DNA of 45,000 nt, from contig URBS01000003.1 in the NCBI GenBank assembly GCA_900546085.1, positions 1-45,000 of the forward strand, given 5' to 3'. The DNA is from an uncultured Collinsella sp. (lineage in GTDB: Bacteria; Actinomycetota; Coriobacteriia; Coriobacteriales; Coriobacteriaceae). The position numbers were made by a program, and so were the translations under genes. Positions 7,297-15,019 of this stretch are shown one piece after another. The notes beneath the pieces were generated by a model. That model was not told the DNA's origin and made no database searches. It was given only the letters and a program-made list of their open reading frames with translations. Each line of letters starts with the position of its first letter. The stretch's first letter is position 1.

Positions 7297-8658
7297 ATGC
7301 TGCGTAGGAAAATAGCGGCAGAGCTGGAGCGTTGGCTGAAGTCTGCCGAGCAAAAGGCCTTATTCATTACGGGTTCTCGCCAGATCGGCAAAAGTTATTC
7401 GATTCGCGCATTTGGCAAAGCCAGCCATGCAACCTACATCGAACTCAACCTCATGGAAAATCGCCAGGCAAAAGATGCTCTTCTCGAGGCACGGGATGCC
7501 GACGATTTCATCAGCAGGGTGACGCTTCTCTCGGGAAAGCCGATAGCACCGGGCAAAACGCTCGTGTTTATCGATGAGGTCCAAGAGGCCCCCGACATCA
7601 TGACGATGGCAAAGTTCCTTGTTGAGGACGGGAGGTGCCGCTGGGCGTTTTCGGGGTCAATGCTCGGGACCCAGTTCAAGGTCGTTAGGTCCTATCCCGT
7701 GGGATATGTTCACGAGCTTAGGATGTTCCCGCTCGATTTCGAGGAGTTTTGCTGGGCGATCGGGGTGAGCGAGGGAGCTCGCCAAACGATACGCGACGCG
7801 TGTATCAGCGAGAAGCCCATTCCTGATTACATTCACGACGCGATGATGGCAAACTTCAGGACCTATACCGTTGTCGGTGGAATGCCAGAGGTCGTGCAGC
7901 GTTTCCTTGACACGCGGGGCGACCTTGCCTCTGTTCGTCAGCTACAGTCAGAGCTCAACGAACAGTACCGGCGGGATATCTCCAAGTATGCAAGCGGGCG
8001 AGCCCTTCAGGTGCAGAGCATTTACGATCAGCTCCCTATTATGCTCGAGGGCGAAAACAAACGCTTCGTGCTCAATTCCATTGACCTCAAGGCGCATTAC
8101 GACAAGTACCAGCGAGATTTTGTCTGGCTTGTCGATGCCGGCGTTGCTCTCAAGGCGGATATCGTAACCGAGCCAAAGTCGCCCCTGCTCAAGACGGCAC
8201 GGCCATCGCAGTTCAAGCTATACCAATCGGATACGGGCATGTTGATGGCGCGCTACCCCGTTGGCGTCGCCCAGGCGGCGTATCTTGATAGCAAGGAACC
8301 CAATCTGGGCGGTATTTACGAAAACGTGGTGGCCCAGCAGCTGACTGCCCAAAATCGCCAGCTTTACTACTATCAGACAAAGAAGCGCGGCGAAGTGGAC
8401 TTTGTGGTCGACGGACCGGATGGAACGGCTGTTCCGATCGAGGTTAAATCGGGTTCCTATTACCACGCGCACGCCGCGCTCGGTCATGTGCTTGATACGG
8501 CCGAATATGGCGTAAGGCTTGGGATTGTTTTCTCGAGAGGCAACGTTGAACGCAGCGGAGCTGTTCTTTATTTGCCGCTATATGCGACCTGGGCCCTTTC
8601 GGATGTTTTGGGTGACTCCTGTGCCGAGGGAATAAAGCTGGAGGTCAAGCCGGTCTAG
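7297..8658 (+). CDS. AAA-type ATPase with C-terminal DUF4143 (nuclease-like) domain
   Basis: This 453-residue protein has a P-loop ATPase domain with Walker A GSRQIGKS (residues 26-33) and Walker B LVFIDEVQ (89-96). It is followed by a long helical middle and a C-terminal DUF4143 domain. The C-terminus carries GEVDFVV and IEVKSG, the D-ExK spacing typical of restriction-like nuclease folds. Such proteins are common, often single-copy and AT-richer accessory genes; their cellular role is not established. The ATG at 7297 is chosen because GAGGGGAGA lies just upstream; an ATG at 7276 is in frame but without a ribosome binding site. It stands alone between repeat-rich gaps, which fits horizontal acquisition. 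Confidence 0.85.
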   Translation: MLRRKIAAELERWLKSAEQKALFITGSRQIGKSYSIRAFGKASHATYIELNLMENRQAKDALLEARDADDFISRVTLLSGKPIAPGKTLVFIDEVQEAPDIMTMAKFLVEDGRCRWAFSGSMLGTQFKVVRSYPVGYVHELRMFPLDFEEFCWAIGVSEGARQTIRDACISEKPIPDYIHDAMMANFRTYTVVGGMPEVVQRFLDTRGDLASVRQLQSELNEQYRRDISKYASGRALQVQSIYDQLPIMLEGENKRFVLNSIDLKAHYDKYQRDFVWLVDAGVALKADIVTEPKSPLLKTARPSQFKLYQSDTGMLMARYPVGVAQAAYLDSKEPNLGGIYENVVAQQLTAQNRQLYYYQTKKRGEVDFVVDGPDGTAVPIEVKSGSYYHAHAALGHVLDTAEYGVRLGIVFSRGNVERSGAVLYLPLYATWALSDVLGDSCAEGIKLEVKPV

Positions 8659-8670
8659 GGACAGTCCCCG

Positions 8671-8701
8671 ATGCGACAAAGGGGCAGTCCCTTTGTCGCA
8701 T
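8671..8701. repeat. Hairpin repeat ATGCGACAAAGGG / CCCTTTGTCGCAT
   Basis: A perfect 13-bp stem (8671-8683 with 8689-8701) encloses loop GCAGT, 12 bases after the ATPase stop. A smaller GGGA-CAG-TCCC hairpin (8658-8667) begins at the last base of the stop codon. The arms are identical to part of the hairpin at 7121-7155. Confidence 0.7.
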
Positions 8702-8705
8702 TCAT

Positions 8706-8769
8706 GAGCGTGGATTTTCTCCCGTTTAGGGCGCACTTGAACGCTCAAAGTGGGAGAAAATCCACGCTC
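8706..8769. repeat. 18-bp perfect inverted repeat with 28-base loop
   Basis: GAGCGTGGATTTTCTCCC (8706-8723) is the exact inverse of 8752-8769. The loop contains a weaker ACTTGA/TCAAAGT pairing. It lies between two convergent genes and could act in either 3' end; no T-run follows on either side. It begins 5 bases after the hairpin at 8671-8701. Confidence 0.75.
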
Positions 8770-8806
8770 GATTTATGCCGAGGGCGCGGTCCACGCGCCC
8801 GCGAAC

Positions 8807-9253
8807 CTACAGCTGCTCGAGTATAGCGGTGCATCCGGCGAGCACGTCGCGGTAGGTGGCGTCGAAGTTGCCGGTGTACCAGGGATCGGCCACGTCGCCG
8901 GGGCGCTCGGTCCAATCGAGCAAGCGCGTAATCTTGCCGTCGGGGTCGTCGCCAAAGATGCGACGCAGGCCGCGCGCGTTCTCAGCATCCATATAGACAA
9001 TGTGATCCCAGTCGCCATACTCCGCGCGACGCACCTGACGTGCGCGATGTGCGACGACGGGAATCCCGACCTCGCGTAGCTTGGCAACGGTACCGTGATG
9101 TGGCGGGTTGCCAATCTCCTCGGTCGAGGTCGCAGCGGAATCAATGACAAACTCGCCCGCGCGCCCGGCGCGCCGCACCAGCTCGGTAAACACCGACTCA
9201 GCCATCGTCGAGCGACAGATATTCCCATAGCAGATAAACAGTACACGTTGCAT
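8807..9253 (-). CDS. Low-molecular-weight protein-tyrosine phosphatase family protein
   Basis: This 148-residue protein has the P-loop FICYGNICRS at the N-terminus, with the nucleophile Cys8 and Arg14 in the CX5R arrangement. The acid loop DPWY starts at residue 123. Length and motifs fit the low-molecular-weight PTPase family, which hydrolyses phosphotyrosine; the family also includes arsenate reductases. The usual CRSPMAE reads CRSTMAE here, a Pro to Thr change next to the active site. The start at 9253 follows AAAGGA; the open frame extends 15 codons upstream without support. It lies 51 bases downstream of the MFS gene on the same strand and may be cotranscribed with it. Confidence 0.9.
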   Translation of the reverse strand: MQRVLFICYGNICRSTMAESVFTELVRRAGRAGEFVIDSAATSTEEIGNPPHHGTVAKLREVGIPVVAHRARQVRRAEYGDWDHIVYMDAENARGLRRIFGDDPDGKITRLLDWTERPGDVADPWYTGNFDATYRDVLAGCTAILEQL

Positions 9254-9304
9254 ATGCGGTTTCCTTTCGATCGCCACCATCGAGCTCGAGTATCTCATCT
9301 ACGC

Positions 9305-10540
9305 CTACGCCCTCGCCCGCTTGCGCTCCCAACGTGCCAGCTTAATCGTCACCAGCGTGAGTGCCCAGGCCACAAGCGAGAACACGGCACCAACCGCGCC
9401 CACGTACGCAATGCCAACTCCGCTTACCACGGCGCCGCCCACTGCAGTGCCAAACGAGATGCCGACGTTAAACGCCATGGGCTCAACCGAACTTGCGAGT
9501 ACCATCGACTTGGGGTGGCGGCTGCGTGCCACGTCCATAAAGTGCGTGATGCACGACACCGAGAACAGGTACATGAGCAGCGCCAAGCTAAAGACAAAGA
9601 CCAGCGCGAGCGGCATGGTGCCGCCCACGGCAAACAGCCCGAGCAACGCCGCAGCCTGCAGCACAAACGTCACAAGCAGTGCCTTCATGCCAAAACGTGC
9701 GTCGATCCATCCGCCCAGGATGTTCGAGATCAGGCAGAACACGCCGTAGGCCATAAGCGTGGTACTCGCCTGAACGGTGCCCATGCCCAGCACCTGCTCA
9801 AGATAAGGCGTCACGTAGCCGTAGAACACATAGACCGAGCCTACGCCAAACAAAAAGATGAGCATGCCGGTGATGATGCTCGGCTCGCGCAGCAGACCTG
9901 CCTGCTCGCGAAAGGTGGCAGGCTCGTCGGTTTGCCCAGCGCGCGGCATAAACGCCACGAGCGCTCCGCAGATCAGAACGGCAAAGGTCAGCGTGCCGTA
10001 CATGGCAACGTGCCAGTCGAGCGTGTCGGCCACAAACTTGCCGATCGAGGTCACAAAGACCATCGCCACGGAAAACGCACCATATACCACCGAGATGGCA
10101 AGCGAAGTTTGCTGCGGGGACAGCAGCTCGGGGATGTACGTCACGCCCACGGCGAGCAGTGCGCCCGAGACAGAGCCCAGGACAATGCGCGAGATAAACA
10201 GTACCTGGAAGTTGGGCGCCAACGCCATGACCAGGTTGCCGAGCACAAAGACAATGCTGTAGCACACGAGCAGCTGGTAGCGGCGGAACCGCCCCGTGCT
10301 GAGCGCGAGCACCGGCGTGGCGATAGCGTAGACCAGCGCGAACACGCTGATGAGCTGACCCGCGGTGGCAAGCGATATGCCGAGTTCCGTTGCCAAGTCG
10401 CTTTCGATACCGATGACCACGAACTCGGAGCAGCCGAGCGAGAATCCCAACAGCACGAGCAGCGCTAGGCAGAGCTTGGTGCGCGCGGGGGAGAGCGCGG
10501 CGGCGGTTGACTTACTTTTAGGCGTGGTTGCGGCGGTCAA
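9305..10540 (-). CDS. MFS transporter (DHA1-like, sugar/drug efflux type)
   Basis: This protein of about 411 residues has twelve predicted membrane helices. It begins with a segment rich in small residues (LGFSLGCSEFVVIGI) typical of the AraJ/YdhP-type DHA1 family. The segment STGRFRRYQLL after helix 2 matches the family's G-x-x-x-D/G-R-x-x-R loop. These proteins export sugars, drugs or amino acids by proton antiport; the substrate cannot be predicted. The start is uncertain: a TTG at 10540 has GGAG eight bases upstream and gives a short Ala/Thr-rich N-terminus. A GTG at 10549 and a TTG at 10588 are also in frame but lack well-spaced ribosome binding sites. Confidence 0.85.
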   Translation of the reverse strand: MTAATTPKSKSTAAALSPARTKLCLALLVLLGFSLGCSEFVVIGIESDLATELGISLATAGQLISVFALVYAIATPVLALSTGRFRRYQLLVCYSIVFVLGNLVMALAPNFQVLFISRIVLGSVSGALLAVGVTYIPELLSPQQTSLAISVVYGAFSVAMVFVTSIGKFVADTLDWHVAMYGTLTFAVLICGALVAFMPRAGQTDEPATFREQAGLLREPSIITGMLIFLFGVGSVYVFYGYVTPYLEQVLGMGTVQASTTLMAYGVFCLISNILGGWIDARFGMKALLVTFVLQAAALLGLFAVGGTMPLALVFVFSLALLMYLFSVSCITHFMDVARSRHPKSMVLASSVEPMAFNVGISFGTAVGGAVVSGVGIAYVGAVGAVFSLVAWALTLVTIKLARWERKRARA

Positions 10541-10600
10541 GGTTGTCACTCCAATGTCGCATGAATAAGCGGGATTCAATCCCTGCAACTCTAACAGAAT

Positions 10601-10649
10601 GTGTCAGGTGCCTGCCCCCTTTGTCGCAGGCTGCGCTTGCCTGTATAGT
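10601..10649 (+). promoter_or_regulatory. Promoter of the LpdD-Idi fusion gene inside a repeat fragment
   Basis: TTGTCG (10621-10626) and TATAGT (10644-10649) with a 17-bp spacer form a good vegetative-type promoter 52 bases before the start codon. The -35 lies within GTGCCTGCCCCCTTTGTCGCA, a fragment of the GGGACAAAGGG-type repeat found elsewhere in the window. Confidence 0.6.
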
Positions 10650-10701
10650 CGCAATACAGGCGAAGATGGTCTCAGGTACATCGCGGGCGACAGGAGATCC
10701 C

Positions 10702-11649
10702 ATGGGTATGCACACGACAAAGGTTGCAGTGGGCGAGGGCAAGTTTGCGCTCGAGGCCCAGCTGACGGTGACGCCGCGAGGCATGGCGGTGTACGCCTGC
10801 TCGCCGGAGTTCGCGCACCTGGGCGCTACGGCGCAGGCCATTCCGCGCCCCGAGCCCGGCCGTACGGCGACGGTGAGCATCCTGGCTGTCCCGTGCCATC
10901 GCGACGAGATCCCGGCGCACGATATCGCGGCGGCGCTGGCCACGCGCTTTGATGTGCCGGTCGTTGCAAGCACGGGTTTTCATGTTGAGCAGGCGAGCGG
11001 GGACGACCTGCAGCATGTGCTCGATACCACCAAGGAGCTCATCGCCGCGCTCGAGGCCGCCGCGGCCCGCATTCTACGCGCCGGCTGGGACGAGGGCGGT
11101 GCGGGCGCCGAGGTCGTGGCGGTCGATACCGCGACCGGCGAGGTACTTGGCCCCGTCGATCGCATCGAGGCCCATACGGGGGAGGGCATTCTGCACCAGG
11201 CTTTTCTGACGCTTCTAGTTGAGGGCCGGGGCGAAGACGCACACCTGCTGCTCTGTCGTCGCAGCCCGCTCAAGCGACTGTGGGGCGGGGTGCTGGCCGA
11301 TGGCTGTGCCGGCCATCCGCTCCCCGGGGAAGATGTTGCGGCCGCCACGGCACGTCGCATCAACGAAGAACTTGGCATCACGCGCGAGCCCGATCAGCTC
11401 AAGCACCTCGGACACGTGGTGTATCGCGAGGACCACGGCGACGGCCACTGCGAGTGCGAATGGTGCGAGGTGTTCGCAGCCCATGTTGAGCCGGGCGAGC
11501 TGCATATCAACCAAGAGGAGATCTCGGAGGTGCGTCGCGTGGCCCCGTCCGAGCTCAAAGGCTACCTGCAGGGTCACCCCGAGCAGCTGGCCCCCTGGCT
11601 CCGCGAGGCACTCAGCGACCCATCCATCCGTACGGCCCTCGCTATGTAA
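10702..11649 (+). CDS. Fusion: LpdD-like domain + isopentenyl-diphosphate isomerase-type NUDIX domain
   Basis: This 315-residue protein has two domains. Residues 1-120 resemble the prenylated-flavin chaperone-like LpdD family (AHLG at 38-41, CHRDE at 65-69, GFHVEQAS at 92-99). Residues 135-305 are an IPP isomerase-type NUDIX domain. From memory of E. coli Idi, its metal ligands His25, His32, His69, Glu114 and Glu116 correspond to His158, His165, His205, Glu251 and Glu253 here. The late Trp is also kept (Trp299). The catalytic Cys67 position is Ala203, with a Cys one residue earlier (GCAGHP). The ATG at 10702 has AGGAG six bases upstream. The transporter, UbiD and UbiX genes follow on the same strand. 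UbiX needs dimethylallyl (pyro)phosphate, so a role in supplying or handling the prenyl group for prenyl-FMN is inferred. The NUDIX assignment is firm; the LpdD assignment is moderate. Confidence 0.8.
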   Translation: MGMHTTKVAVGEGKFALEAQLTVTPRGMAVYACSPEFAHLGATAQAIPRPEPGRTATVSILAVPCHRDEIPAHDIAAALATRFDVPVVASTGFHVEQASGDDLQHVLDTTKELIAALEAAAARILRAGWDEGGAGAEVVAVDTATGEVLGPVDRIEAHTGEGILHQAFLTLLVEGRGEDAHLLLCRRSPLKRLWGGVLADGCAGHPLPGEDVAAATARRINEELGITREPDQLKHLGHVVYREDHGDGHCECEWCEVFAAHVEPGELHINQEEISEVRRVAPSELKGYLQGHPEQLAPWLREALSDPSIRTALAM

Positions 11650-11673
11650 CAAAGGTACAGTCCCTTTGCCATA
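11644..11673. repeat. Imperfect hairpin overlapping the stop codon of the fusion gene
   Basis: ATGTAACAAAGG pairs imperfectly with CCTTTGCCATAT around TACAGT; the TAA stop (11647-11649) lies inside the left arm. It is the decayed relative of the ATGCGACAAAGGG hairpins at 7121, 8671 and 16554. Confidence 0.5.
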
Positions 11674-11676
11674 TCC

Positions 11677-11743
11677 AAACCGTCACAACATTCGATGAAA
11701 ATCTCGAAATCGAGGAAAAGCGTCGAATGTTGTGACGGTTTTT
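11677..11743 (+). terminator. 19-bp hairpin repeat (copy 1), likely terminator
   Basis: AAACCGTCACAACATTCGA (11677-11695) is the exact inverse of 11723-11741. The apex holds a second stem, CTCG-AAAT-CGAG (11703-11714), with A-rich internal loops on both sides. The 3' arm runs into TTTTT (11739-11743), fitting an intrinsic terminator. A second copy is at 16605-16669. Confidence 0.75.
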
Positions 11744-11778
11744 GTCCAGGGGATCGCCCCTCATCCAAAAAATCCCGC

Positions 11779-11840
11779 TTGACTGTATTGCAACAACACA
11801 GCGCAACGTAAGGGGTGTCCGATAACGGGCGCCCCTTTTT
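11779..11840 (+). promoter_or_regulatory. Possible promoter plus attenuator-like terminator ahead of the transporter gene
   Basis: TTGACT at 11779-11784 is a fair -35, though no good -10 follows at 16-18 bases. GGGGTGTCCG pairs with CGGGCGCCCC (11812-11835) and is followed by T5 at 11836-11840, a clear intrinsic terminator 53 bases before the transporter start. Because another terminator already ends the upstream gene, this one may control read-through into the transporter. Confidence 0.5.
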
Positions 11841-11893
11841 AAGTGGCAACGTGGCTGCGAATCCGGAGCGCCCCCAACAAGAAAGGTGGGGAG

Positions 11894-13351
11894 ATGGAAG
11901 CGGAAAAGAAGGCGTTTAAGATCACCAAGCGCGAAATTGGCTTTGTGCTGGGTATCGTTGTCTTTTTGCTAGTGAAGTTTCTTCCTTTGGCGGAGCTGAG
12001 CTCGACGGTCGAGCTTACGGTCGGCGGTCAGACCTGTCTGGCGTTGACGCTCGCCACGGTGGTGTTCTGGGCGTGTGGCGTGGCACAGCCGGGCTTTGTG
12101 GGCCTGCTCTATTGCGCGCTGCTCGTTCTGTTCAAGGTGTGCGTGGACGACACGGGCGCCGCGAGCATCTCGGCGACGGTCGCCTCCACGTTTAGCTCGT
12201 GGACCAAGGCCACCATGTGGCTCGTCATCGGTGCCTACCTCATCGCCAGTGCAGTCAAGGAGTCGGGCCTGGGCGAGCGCATCGCCTACGCGTTTATGCT
12301 CAAGTTCGTGCGCGACACCAAGTCGCTCATCATCTCGATCTTCGCGCTCACCTTTGTGCTGTCGCTGCTGATCCCGCATCCGTTCCCCCGCGCCTTCCTC
12401 ATCCTCGCCGTCGTCTCGGTCATCGCCGAGTCCGCCGGCTACGGTGACGACGACCGCGGCAAGCTCGGCTTCCTCGTGTTTGCCGCTGCCGCCCCGGGCT
12501 CCATGTTCTTCCTGACGGGCGATTCCACGCTCAACCCGCTCGTTGCGCAGTACAGCGCCGAGGCCGGCGGCATGAGCCCGTCCTTCGTCGACTGGTTCCT
12601 GTACATGAGCGTGCCCATGCTGGTCGCGCTGCTGTGCACCCTGTTCCTGGGCCTCTTCCTCTTTAAGCCCAGCAAGGAGCTCGTCTACGATCGCGAGCAG
12701 ATCGTGGCCAAGCAGGCTGCGCTCGGCAAGCTCTCCGTCAAGGAGATCCGCACCATCGTGTGGCTTATCATCGCCATCGCGCTGTGGCTCACCGTCTCGG
12801 GCGATTACATCGGCTGGGTCACCCTGGCCATCGGCGTCTGCCTCGCCATGCCCGTCATCGGCGAGGTCCTCACCCCCGCCAGCTGGAATGCTGTCGACAT
12901 CAAGTCCCTCATGTTCCTGACGGCCGCCATGGCCGTGGGCTCCGTGGGCGGTGCCACCGGTATGAACGCCTGGATCGCCGACGTCGTGCTTCCCAGCTCC
13001 GTGCCCGAGAACATCTTCCTGTTCGCCCTGCTTGTCGCTGCGCTCTCCATGATCATCCACATGTTCATGGGCTCGGTCATGGCCGTACTCGGCGTGTGCG
13101 TGCCGGCGTTCATCAGCTTCGCGGCCGGCTCCAGCGTGAGCCCGCTCGCCGTGGCGCTCATCGTCTTCACGTCCATCAACATCCACTACATCCTGCCGTT
13201 CCATAACCTGCCGATCCTTATCGGCGAGGGCAAGGACGCCGGCGGCTACACCTCCAAAGAGGCCATGCGCATGGGCATTCCCCTCACCGCGGTCGTCTTT
13301 ATCGTCGTGCTGGTCGAGGCCGCCTGGTTCCATCTCTTTGGCCTGATGTAA
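11894..13351 (+). CDS. DASS/SLC13-type anion transporter
   Basis: This 485-residue, strongly hydrophobic protein has about twelve predicted membrane segments. It resembles the divalent anion:Na+ symporter family (SLC13/CitT/SdcS). Supporting features are a hairpin-loop region near ATMWLVIGAYLIASAVKESG, the PHPFPRAFLILAVVSVIAES segment, and a C-terminal repeat ending in LPFHNLPILIGEGKDAGGYT. The family imports or exchanges carboxylates, sulfate and related anions. The start at 11894 follows AAAGG; the first 12 residues are charged and cytoplasmic. It lies between the LpdD-Idi fusion and ubiD on the same strand, so it probably brings in the carboxylate that UbiD decarboxylates, or exchanges it for the product. 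That link is inferred from position. Confidence 0.82.
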   Translation: MEAEKKAFKITKREIGFVLGIVVFLLVKFLPLAELSSTVELTVGGQTCLALTLATVVFWACGVAQPGFVGLLYCALLVLFKVCVDDTGAASISATVASTFSSWTKATMWLVIGAYLIASAVKESGLGERIAYAFMLKFVRDTKSLIISIFALTFVLSLLIPHPFPRAFLILAVVSVIAESAGYGDDDRGKLGFLVFAAAAPGSMFFLTGDSTLNPLVAQYSAEAGGMSPSFVDWFLYMSVPMLVALLCTLFLGLFLFKPSKELVYDREQIVAKQAALGKLSVKEIRTIVWLIIAIALWLTVSGDYIGWVTLAIGVCLAMPVIGEVLTPASWNAVDIKSLMFLTAAMAVGSVGGATGMNAWIADVVLPSSVPENIFLFALLVAALSMIIHMFMGSVMAVLGVCVPAFISFAAGSSVSPLAVALIVFTSINIHYILPFHNLPILIGEGKDAGGYTSKEAMRMGIPLTAVVFIVVLVEAAWFHLFGLM

Positions 13352-13357
13352 GCGGCC

Positions 13358-13472
13358 GAGCGCTTGGGCTGCAAACATCCGAGTGCTTGAACCGCGAGTT
13401 GCCAAGCGCTCCATCTATAAGCGCTGCGGCCCCACTACGTTACCCAGCCCGGCGGCACTCCCGTCGCCGGGC
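13358..13472 (+). other. Two hairpins in the transporter-ubiD intergenic region
   Basis: GAGCGCTTGG (13358-13367) is the exact inverse of 13402-13411, and GCCCGGCG (13447-13454) of 13465-13472. No T-run follows either. They lie in the 143-base gap before the ubiD ribosome binding site and may affect mRNA stability or relative expression. Confidence 0.5.
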
Positions 13473-13494
13473 ACTCTCCCGAAAGGAGCACGCT

Positions 13495-14982
13495 ATGTCC
13501 ACTACCGATGCTTCCCAGATCCACGACCTGCGCTCCGCGCTCGACTTTTTGCGTGAGATGCCGGGCCAGCTGCTCGAGACCGACACCCAGGTCGACCCGG
13601 ACGCCGAGGTCTCGGGCGTCTATCGCCACGTCGGTGCCGGCGGTACCGTTATGCGTCCGACCAAAGAGGGTCCGGCGATGGTCTTCAACAACGTCAAGGG
13701 CTTTGACGATGCCAAGGTCTGCATCGGCATGCTTGCCAGCCGCAAGCGCGTTGCCGCCCTGCTCGACCTTGACGAGGAGCACCTGGGCCTCGAGATCGGC
13801 AAGCGCTTCGAGAGCTTGATTGCGCCTAAGCAGATCGCCGAGGGCGCGCACGTCGACTGCCAGGAGGTCGTGTACAAGGCGACCGACGAGGGCTTTGACC
13901 TGCGCAAGATCGTTCCCGCTCCCACCAACACACCCGTCGACGGCGGCCCCTACATCACCATGGGCCTCGCCTACGGCACGAGCCCCGACGGCTCCCAGTC
14001 CGACGTGACCATCCACCGCTTCTCCTGCGTCGACAAGGACAAGCTCGCCATGTGGATTACCCCGGGCAGCCGTCACCTGGGCGCATTCTTTGACGAGTAC
14101 TGCCAGCGCGGCGAGGACATGCCCATCTCCATCTCCATCGGCTTGGACCCCGCCGTGTACATGTGCTGCGGCTTCGAGGCTCCCACCACGCCGCTCGGCT
14201 TCAACGAGCTGCAGATCGCCGGCGCCCTGCGCGGCCATGCCGTCGAGCTCGCCGACTGCGTTACCGTTCCGCAGAAGTGCATCGCCAATGCCGAGTACGT
14301 GCTCGAGGGCTACCTCATGCACGACGAGACCATCAACGAGGACGTCAACGGCCACGGCTATGCCATGCCCGAGTTCCCCGGCTACACCGGTGGCGCCAAG
14401 GTCTGCCCGGTGATCAAGATCACCGCCGTCACCACACGCGTCAATCCCATCATGGAGAGCTGCATCGGCCCTTCGCACGAGCACGTGTCCATGGCGGGCA
14501 TCCCCACCGAGGCTTCCATCTACAAGATGGTCGAGACCGCTATCCCGGGCCGCCTGCTCAACGTTCACGCCGCCCCCTGCGGCGGCGGCAAGTTCGTTGC
14601 CATCATGCAGTTCAAGAAGTCGAGCAAAAATGACGAGGGCCGTCAGCGCAACGCCGCCATGCTCGCCTTCTCGGCATTCTCCGAGCTCAAGCACGTGATC
14701 CTGGTTGACGAAGACGTCGACATCTTCGACATGAGCGACGTGATGTGGGCCATGACCACGCGCTTCCAGGCCGACGTCGACCTCATCACCATCCCCGGCT
14801 GCCACTGCCACGTGCTCGACCCGTCCAACGACCCGGCGTTCGACCCGAGCATCCGCGAGCACGGCATCGCCTGCAAGGCCATCTTCGACTGCACGGTTCC
14901 GTTCGACCTCAAGAAGAACTTCATCCGCTCGCAGTTCATGGAGATCGACCGTGACAAGTGGGCCAAGGAGATTGCTTTCTAG
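13495..14982 (+). CDS. UbiD-family prenyl-FMN-dependent decarboxylase
   Basis: This 495-residue protein matches the UbiD family along its length. It has the PYITMGLAYGTSPDG segment near residue 152 that contributes to cofactor binding, VTIHRF with Arg175, and NAEYVLEG near residue 265 carrying two of the glutamates expected in the catalytic Glu-Arg-Glu network. UbiD enzymes reversibly decarboxylate aromatic or alpha,beta-unsaturated acids using prenylated FMN made by UbiX. The start at 13495 follows GAAAGGAG. ubiX lies 37 bases downstream. The LpdD-like domain upstream recalls the gallate/protocatechuate-type decarboxylase systems of lactobacilli and enterobacteria, but the substrate is not evident. 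The coding sequence is very C-rich at third positions, suggesting a well-expressed gene. Confidence 0.93.
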   Translation: MSTTDASQIHDLRSALDFLREMPGQLLETDTQVDPDAEVSGVYRHVGAGGTVMRPTKEGPAMVFNNVKGFDDAKVCIGMLASRKRVAALLDLDEEHLGLEIGKRFESLIAPKQIAEGAHVDCQEVVYKATDEGFDLRKIVPAPTNTPVDGGPYITMGLAYGTSPDGSQSDVTIHRFSCVDKDKLAMWITPGSRHLGAFFDEYCQRGEDMPISISIGLDPAVYMCCGFEAPTTPLGFNELQIAGALRGHAVELADCVTVPQKCIANAEYVLEGYLMHDETINEDVNGHGYAMPEFPGYTGGAKVCPVIKITAVTTRVNPIMESCIGPSHEHVSMAGIPTEASIYKMVETAIPGRLLNVHAAPCGGGKFVAIMQFKKSSKNDEGRQRNAAMLAFSAFSELKHVILVDEDVDIFDMSDVMWAMTTRFQADVDLITIPGCHCHVLDPSNDPAFDPSIREHGIACKAIFDCTVPFDLKKNFIRSQFMEIDRDKWAKEIAF

Positions 14983-15019
14983 TAAGTAACCCTACCGAGT
15001 AACTAAGTAAGGAGTTGTC

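Noticed and set aside
13358..13472. Transporter-ubiD gap considered as a riboswitch
   Set aside because: It contains two simple hairpins but no conserved motif of a known class that I recognise and no terminator or sequestered ribosome binding site.
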